Assembly: GCF_000759435.1 (NCBI RefSeq)
Contig: NZ_JRJG01000060.1
Location: 1 to 33,700 of the forward strand
Reading direction: 5' to 3'
DNA from: Hoeflea sp. BAL378
GTDB taxonomy: Bacteria; Pseudomonadota; Alphaproteobacteria; Rhizobiales; Rhizobiaceae
DNA length: 33,700 nt
The notes beneath the pieces were generated by a model. The model made no database searches. It worked only from the letters and a program-made list of their open reading frames with translations, and was not told the DNA's origin. Positions 28,754-33,700 of this stretch are shown here, in pieces (the stretch's first letter is position 1; every line of letters begins with the position of its first letter). Both the position numbers and the translations under genes were made by a program.

Positions 28754-29780
28754 TGGCTTCGCGCCTGCGGTTCTCCGACAGCGCCATCAGCTCGATCATG
28801 CGGCCGGCCTTGGCGTCGAAGCCGGAGGGCGGGCTGATGCGGCCGGCGGCCGCGGCCTCGACCAGGAAGCGGACCTCGGGATGGGCGGGCTCGGTGGAGA
28901 CCGGCTGGAACAGGAACGGCGTGGCCGCGGCGCGGGCAATGAGCTCGAGCTTGCGCCTTGTCGAGGTGTGCGCCCGCCTTGTGACGCTGTCATGGCCGGC
29001 GATCTCGATCTCGCGGCCGATCTCGCGGTAGATGAGTGCTGCGCTGCGGATCGCGGTGCGGCAGGAGAGCGGCAGGCCGGCGATCCCGGTCATGGCGCGG
29101 GCATAGAGGATGTGGGCGGCATCGAGCAGCCGCTCGATGGTGGCGCGCATGGCAGGACAGGCGCGCGGGTCGGCCAGAAAGGCCTGCGGATCGATGCCCG
29201 CCTCCTCGAGCCAGTCGAGCGGCAGGTAGATGCGGCCGCGGCGGGCGTCCTCGCCGACATCGCGGGCGATGTTGGTGAGCTGCATGGCCAGCCCCAGATC
29301 GGCGGCGCGGGCCAGCACCGCGCGGTCGCAGACCCCCATGATCAGCGTCATCATCACGCCGACGGTGGAGGCGACGCGGGCGGAATAGGCGCACAATTCG
29401 TCGCAGGTCCGGTAGGTGCGGTTCTCCACGTCCCACTCAAAGCCTTCGATCAGGGCCGCGGGCAGCGCGCGCGGAAGCGCATAATGCTCGACCACGGCGA
29501 CGAAGGCGCGGTCGGCGGGATGGGCGTGCGGCGTGCCGAGATAGATGGCGTCGAGCCGGGCGCGGATTTCGCGCAGGCCCTCGGCCGGGTCGGCGCTTTC
29601 GTCGATCAGGTCGTCGGCGGCGCGGCAGAAGGCGTAGAGCGCGCGGGCGGCGGAGCGCGCCGAGCCGGGCAGCAGCATCGAGGCGGCGAGAAAGGATTTC
29701 GACCCGGCGCGGATCGCCTCCTCGCACTCCTTGCGCAGGCCCGGATCGAGGATGAAATTGTCAGGCGAAGGCGCTTGCAT
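28746..29780 (-). CDS. crtB: Phytoene synthase
   Basis: CrtB condenses two GGPP into 15-cis-phytoene. From ATG 29780 the protein is 344 residues (Rhodobacter 339). Motifs: SFLAASMLLP near the N-terminus, YAFCRAADDLIDE with the first Asp-rich site, and the second, LTNIARDVGEDARRGRIYLP (about 185-204). The longer frame to 29861 is the crtI tail. The start lies 20 nt inside crtI, so crtI and crtB are translationally coupled. Position in bchDO-crtIB makes it part of the minus-strand operon. Confidence 0.96.
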   Translation of the reverse strand: MQAPSPDNFILDPGLRKECEEAIRAGSKSFLAASMLLPGSARSAARALYAFCRAADDLIDESADPAEGLREIRARLDAIYLGTPHAHPADRAFVAVVEHYALPRALPAALIEGFEWDVENRTYRTCDELCAYSARVASTVGVMMTLIMGVCDRAVLARAADLGLAMQLTNIARDVGEDARRGRIYLPLDWLEEAGIDPQAFLADPRACPAMRATIERLLDAAHILYARAMTGIAGLPLSCRTAIRSAALIYREIGREIEIAGHDSVTRRAHTSTRRKLELIARAAATPFLFQPVSTEPAHPEVRFLVEAAAAGRISPPSGFDAKAGRMIELMALSENRRREANA

Positions 29781-31293
29781 GGGGCACAACCTTGTCAAGA
29801 ATTTTGGCCGAGGAGACGACGCCGGGAAGACCGGCGCCGGGATGGGTGCCCGCGCCGACAAGGAACAGGTTTTCGAGCTCCTCGCTGCGGTTGTGCGGCC
29901 GGAACCAGGCGAGCTGGGTGATGATCGGCTCCATGCCGAAGGCAGCGCCCTTGACCGAGAGCAGGCTGTCGCGGAAATGCACCGGCGTGACCAGTTTCGA
30001 GGTCACGACGTGATCGCCCAGGCCGGGCAGAAGCGACGCCTCGAGATAGGCCTGGATCTTGCGGCGATAGGGTTCGGCGGCCACCGACCAGTCGACGCTG
30101 GCGTCGAGGTTGGGCACCGGAGACAGGACATAGAAGGTGTCGCAGCCCGCCGGCGCGACCGAGGGGTCGGTCGCCGTGGGGCGGTAGAGATAGAGGCTGA
30201 AATCATCCGCCAGCAGCTTGGCGTCGAAGATGTCGTGCAGGAGTTCGCCGTATCTCTTCCCCAGCATCACGGTGTGGTGGGCGACGTCGTCATAGCGGCG
30301 GTCGACGCCGAAATACCAGACGAACAGGCTCATGGAATATTTGGCCCGGTCGACCTTGGCGTCGGTCCAGCGCCGGCGCTTGAGCTTCGAGAGAAGCCGG
30401 GTGTAGGTCCAGCCGGCATCGGCGTTGGAGACGACGATCGCGGCCGGGATGATCTCGCCAGTGGCCAGCCGCACGCCGGTGGCGCGGCGGCCCTCGACGG
30501 TGATCTCGGCCACCTCGACGCCGGTGCGGATGACGCCGCCCTGCCCGGCGATCAGGCCGGCGATGCCCTTGACCAGCGCATGGGTGCCGCCCATGGCGTA
30601 GTGCACGCCATATTCCCGCTCGAGATAGGAGATCAGGCTCAACACGCCCGAGGAGCGCATCGGATTGCCGCCGATGAACAGCGGGTGGAAGCTCAAGGCC
30701 TGGCGGAGTTTCTCGTTTTTGATGTATTTGGAAACGAGCTTGTGGATCGAGCGTTCGGCGCGGCGCATCACAAGCCCGGGCAGCGCGCCGGCCATGGAGC
30801 CGAGCGTCAGATAGGCCCTGTCGATCATGCCGAGGAACCCGGTCTCAAAACAGCGCTCGCTTTCGGCCAGGTAGCGCCGGTAGCCGTCGACGTCGCCGGG
30901 CGCGACCTTCGCCACCTCGGCCTCCATGAAGGCCGCGTCGCCATTGACGCGGAACTCGTCGCCATCGTCGAAGCGAACCGTGTAGAACGGATCGAGCGGC
31001 ACAAGCGTGACGTCGTCGGAGAGCTTGCGGCCGCACAGCGCCCAGAGTTCGTCGAAGATGAAAGGCGCGGTGACGATGGTAGGCCCCGCGTCGAAGGTGA
31101 AGCCGTCCTGGCGGAACTGCCCTGCCCGTCCGCCGGGCTGGTCGAGCCTTTCCAGCACCGTCACCCGGTAGCCGCGCGCGCCGAGGCGGACGGCGGCGGC
31201 GAGCCCGCCGAAGCCTGCGCCGATGACGATGGCGTGCGGGCGCGCGTCGCGGGACAGGCCGCTTGCAAGCAGGGGATCGTGGACGGTCATCAT
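29761..31293 (-). CDS. crtI: Phytoene desaturase
   Basis: CrtI desaturates phytoene, normally in three steps to neurosporene in spheroidene producers. From ATG 31293 it is 510 residues with GGAG about 7 nt upstream; a second ATG follows immediately at 31290. FAD fold: AIVIGAGFGGLAAAVRLGARG, then GGRAGQF and TFDAGPTIVT. The C-terminal signature is LFLVGAGTHPGAGLPGVVSSAK. The presence of crtA, crtC, crtD and crtF suggests the three-step type, but the number of steps cannot be read from sequence. It follows bchO by 49 nt without a PpsR box, so it is probably expressed from the bchID promoter. Confidence 0.96.
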   Translation of the reverse strand: MMTVHDPLLASGLSRDARPHAIVIGAGFGGLAAAVRLGARGYRVTVLERLDQPGGRAGQFRQDGFTFDAGPTIVTAPFIFDELWALCGRKLSDDVTLVPLDPFYTVRFDDGDEFRVNGDAAFMEAEVAKVAPGDVDGYRRYLAESERCFETGFLGMIDRAYLTLGSMAGALPGLVMRRAERSIHKLVSKYIKNEKLRQALSFHPLFIGGNPMRSSGVLSLISYLEREYGVHYAMGGTHALVKGIAGLIAGQGGVIRTGVEVAEITVEGRRATGVRLATGEIIPAAIVVSNADAGWTYTRLLSKLKRRRWTDAKVDRAKYSMSLFVWYFGVDRRYDDVAHHTVMLGKRYGELLHDIFDAKLLADDFSLYLYRPTATDPSVAPAGCDTFYVLSPVPNLDASVDWSVAAEPYRRKIQAYLEASLLPGLGDHVVTSKLVTPVHFRDSLLSVKGAAFGMEPIITQLAWFRPHNRSEELENLFLVGAGTHPGAGLPGVVSSAKILDKVVPHASAFA

Positions 31294-31342
31294 GACTTTG
31301 CTCCAGTCTTGTTTGCCATTCCCCGGTGTCGCCGGCACGGGC

Positions 31343-32260
31343 TCATCGGGCCACCGATCTTCTTGCGGGGTGTTGTCCGCAGTCTGCTTCGGCCGACCGG
31401 CGGATCAGCTCCGCCGCCAGCGCCGGATCGGCCTCATGCACGAGATGGCCGCCATGGCCGACGATCTCGACCGTGCAGTCGGGGATGAGTGCCGCCGCCT
31501 GGCGTGATACGCGCGCCGGCACCATCGGATCGTCGGCCGCGGCGATCAGCGTGACCGGCACCTTCAGTTGCCCGAGCCGCGCGATCAGCGGTTCGAGCCG
31601 CCAGTTGGCCATCATTCCCAGAGCCCCGTGGATATGGGCCGGCTGGCGCAGAAGCATGGCGTAGCTTTCGCGCCCCGTCGGATCGATGCTGGATCCCGTG
31701 GCCTTGAGCAGATGATCGGCCATATTGCCGAAGCGCGCCTGGAACGAGACCACGCGCGCGGTGAGCGGATTGGAAAACAGCAGTCTCGCGAGCGGCGACA
31801 GCAGTGCATTGCCGCGGATGGGCTCGAGCGCGGCGTTGAAGCCGATAATGCGGCACGGCCTGAGCCCGCCGTCGAGGGTCGACTGCAGCAGCACCGCGAC
31901 CCCGGCCGAGTGGCCGACGGCGAGCGCCGGTTCGATCCCGAGCTGCCTGATCAGGCCGCACAGCGCCCGCGCCATGCCCGGCAGGGTCAGGTCGTCATCG
32001 GTGGCGCCGCGGGTGAAGCCATGCCCGGGCAGATCCATGGCGATGACGCGCCAGTCCTGCGCCAGGATCGGCATCAGGCCGCGAAACGAATGCGTGGCGG
32101 CGCCGGTGCCATGGACAAGCAGCGCCACCGGCGCACCCTCCGGCCCCAGTTCCTGGACATGCCAGTCGAGCGCGCCCGCCCGCACCATCCGGCTCGCTTC
32201 CCGCAAGGGCCAGGCGCGGCCTTCCGCATCGAGCGTGGGAGGGGCCGCGGAGAAGCTCAT
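31343..32260 (-). CDS. bchO: BchO alpha/beta hydrolase, Mg-chelatase operon protein
   Basis: BchO is an alpha/beta-hydrolase fold protein always found beside bchI-bchD; its precise reaction is not settled, and a Mg-chelatase-associated role is usual in annotation. From ATG 32260 it is 305 residues. The oxyanion loop HGTGAATHS (50-58), nucleophile elbow GHSAG with Ser118, an Asp in AAADDPMVP and the His in GHGGHLVHE make a full triad. The start overlaps the bchD stop (ATGA). crtI follows. Confidence 0.94.
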   Translation of the reverse strand: MSFSAAPPTLDAEGRAWPLREASRMVRAGALDWHVQELGPEGAPVALLVHGTGAATHSFRGLMPILAQDWRVIAMDLPGHGFTRGATDDDLTLPGMARALCGLIRQLGIEPALAVGHSAGVAVLLQSTLDGGLRPCRIIGFNAALEPIRGNALLSPLARLLFSNPLTARVVSFQARFGNMADHLLKATGSSIDPTGRESYAMLLRQPAHIHGALGMMANWRLEPLIARLGQLKVPVTLIAAADDPMVPARVSRQAAALIPDCTVEIVGHGGHLVHEADPALAAELIRRSAEADCGQHPARRSVAR

Positions 32261-33700
32261 TGCCGGTCCCCTTGTCCCGCGCCCTTCTGCAGTTCGGCGC
32301 TGACGATGGCGTTGACCGCGCTCGCCGAGACGATCGGCAGCGGGCAGTATTGCGCCTGCATGGAGCGGGCCAGTTCGCGCGTCGTCTCGCGCGGCCTTCG
32401 GGAGATGTCGATCAGGATCGAGCGGTAGCCGAGTGCCGCGCCCTGGCGGGCGAGCATCTGCGCGTCCTCGCGGGCGCGGATGCGGTCTGGCTTTCCATCG
32501 AGCGCGATGTTGCCGCTGCCATCGGTCAGATAGACGATCAGCGGCGACTGGCCGCGCCGCTGCACCATGCCGGCAATCTCGAGCGAGCGCCGGATCGCGC
32601 CGGCGAGCGGGGTCGGTCCGCCGCCCGGAAGCCCGGTCAGCGAGCGCTTGGCGCGGACCAGCGAGCGCGTCGGCTCCAGCAGGGTTTCCGCAGTCAGCCC
32701 GCGGAAGGTGATCAGCGCGACATGGTCGCGCCGCACGTAGCAATCGCCCAGCAGCAGCTCGATCGCGCCCTTGGCCTCGGCCAGGCGCTCCATCGCCGTG
32801 GAGCCCGAGGCGTCGACGGCGAAGATGGCGGTGGATTCGGTGCGGTGGCGGAACCTGATGTAGCGGAAATCAGACGGCAGAATGCGCAGTTGCGGCACCG
32901 AGCCGTCGGCGCGCAGCGCGAAATCCGGGTTGCGCAGCCGCTGCCAGGGGATCGCCGCCCTGAGCGTCGCCACCACGTCGGGCCGGGCCTCGTTGTAGGG
33001 CGGGCGCGAGACGATGCCCGCGGGCCGGCCGCGGCGGCTGCCGGACTTGAAGCCGCCGGACTTGCCGGTGCGGGCCATCTTCGAGGCGGTCGAACGATCG
33101 GGGCGGTCGAGCTCGGCCAGCACCGCGCGCGACGCGGCGGCGGCGGCCACCAGCATGTCGACCTCCGACAGGTCCGTCTCGGTGATCTCGCCGGTCTGAT
33201 CCTGGTTGTCGCCCGGCTGCTCCGGTGGCGGTGGCGGCTGGTCGTCTCTATCCTCGGCCTCCTCGGGCTGGGCCGGCTGGTCGTCGGCCTCGGCCTGCTC
33301 GGCCGCGTTCAGGCTCATGCCCAGGCACAGCCGGACGGCGGTGGCGAGATGCTCGCCCTCAGCGCTGGCCCTGCCCTCGAGCATGGCGAGGATGCGGGCG
33401 ACGCGGATGAGATCCAGCGCCCGGCGGATCGGGCTTGCGGGCAGCGCCAGGCTGATGGCCGCGGCCGCCTCGCGCAGCGCGTCGCCGACCGTAATGCGAC
33501 CGATGGCGTCCGTGGCGCCGTCAGGGCCGGGTGAGGCCTCGGCCAGCGCCCGGCACACGGCGTCCGGGTCAAAGACCGCGTCATAAATGGACAGGCCGTC
33601 GAGCCTCAGATCCAGCGTCAGCCGCTCGGCGAGCGCTGAAGGCAGGTCCTCGTCCTCGCCAGTGGATTCGTCCAGCGCCACGATCGAGAACCGGGCCGGC
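32257..33700 (-). CDS. bchD: Magnesium chelatase subunit D (5' truncated by window edge)
   Basis: BchD forms the AAA+ hexamer with BchI that drives Mg insertion into BchH-bound protoporphyrin. The frame is open through the window edge; the in-frame GTG at 33681 lies inside PARFSIVALDES and is not the start. About 480 residues are seen: the end of the degraded AAA+ module, then a long acidic and Pro/Gln/Asp-rich linker (about 33175-33300), and a C-terminal von Willebrand A (integrin I) domain with MIDAS motif DASGSTA near 32794-32814 and GGGPTPLAGAI and YLTDGSGNIALDG following. bchI would be upstream beyond the window. The stop overlaps bchO. Confidence 0.95.
   Translation of the reverse strand, partial: PARFSIVALDESTGEDEDLPSALAERLTLDLRLDGLSIYDAVFDPDAVCRALAEASPGPDGATDAIGRITVGDALREAAAAISLALPASPIRRALDLIRVARILAMLEGRASAEGEHLATAVRLCLGMSLNAAEQAEADDQPAQPEEAEDRDDQPPPPPEQPGDNQDQTGEITETDLSEVDMLVAAAAASRAVLAELDRPDRSTASKMARTGKSGGFKSGSRRGRPAGIVSRPPYNEARPDVVATLRAAIPWQRLRNPDFALRADGSVPQLRILPSDFRYIRFRHRTESTAIFAVDASGSTAMERLAEAKGAIELLLGDCYVRRDHVALITFRGLTAETLLEPTRSLVRAKRSLTGLPGGGPTPLAGAIRRSLEIAGMVQRRGQSPLIVYLTDGSGNIALDGKPDRIRAREDAQMLARQGAALGYRSILIDISRRPRETTRELARSMQAQYCPLPIVSASAVNAIVSAELQKGAGQGDRQ

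Noticed and set aside
32260-33534. 424-codon plus-strand frame opposite bchD
   Set aside because: Shadow of bchD; the minus frame has the MIDAS motif and reaches the window edge.

Overview
This window is most of an alphaproteobacterial photosynthesis gene cluster (PGC) for bacteriochlorophyll a, a type II reaction centre, the LH1 antenna and spheroidene-type carotenoids. The evidence is pufLM/puhA, the full bchCXYZ set, the tetraheme cytochrome pufC, a pufQ-like gene, crtA and oxygen-dependent acsF. No pufX or bchE is visible. GC is high. The gene set (pufC present, pufX absent, crtA present, AcsF-type cyclase) fits an aerobic or facultative phototroph of Rhodobacterales or phototrophic Rhizobiales (Hoeflea-like) type; this placement is inference.

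Layout. (1) Positions 1-13947, plus strand: a tight co-directional run bchB(3' end)-bchH-bchL-bchM-lhaA-puhA-puhB-puhC-orf101-acsF-puhE-hemA-crtA-idi, with most junctions overlapping as ATGA or separated by fewer than 30 nt. It makes Mg-protoporphyrin and later intermediates, the H subunit, assembly factors, 5-aminolevulinate and IPP/DMAPP. (2) 13948-14982: a junction with one unrecognised, lower-GC 220-codon gene and a bidirectional terminator. (3) 14983-26012, minus strand: transcription runs crtE-crtF, then a strong promoter, bchC-bchX-bchY-bchZ-pufQ-pufB-pufA-pufL-pufM-pufC, a classic superoperon that ends at the terminator. (4) 26145-28567, plus strand: crtD-crtC, divergent from crtEF. 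(5) 28568-33700, minus strand: bchD(3' part)-bchO-crtI-crtB-orf61, converging on crtC with no spacer.

Regulation visible in the DNA. Two intergenic regions carry pairs of TGT-N12-ACA palindromes, the CrtJ/PpsR aerobic repressor site. They lie in front of bchC and in the crtE/crtD divergent region. Both pairs are separated by exactly 8 bp and overlap -35/-10-like hexamers. A third perfect copy lies in the crtD leader. A 13-bp hairpin between pufA and pufL and a GNRA-capped hairpin before pufB match where puf mRNA decay and processing is controlled in relatives.

Function. HemA feeds tetrapyrrole synthesis. BchD and BchH (with BchI, expected just outside) insert Mg, BchM methylates, AcsF closes ring E, BchL/B (with BchN outside) reduces ring D, BchXYZ reduces ring B and BchC oxidises the 3-hydroxyethyl group. 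CrtE-CrtB-CrtI-CrtC-CrtD-CrtF-CrtA lead from GGPP to spheroidene/spheroidenone. PufLM plus PuhA form the reaction centre, PufBA the LH1 ring, PufC the electron donor, and LhaA, PuhB, PuhC and PuhE assist assembly. I see no wholly new system. The oddities most worth checking are the crtD/crtC junction, which looks one base from a gene fusion, an insertion in the PufL DE loop, a long PufB tail, and the small conserved-looking orf61 and orf101.
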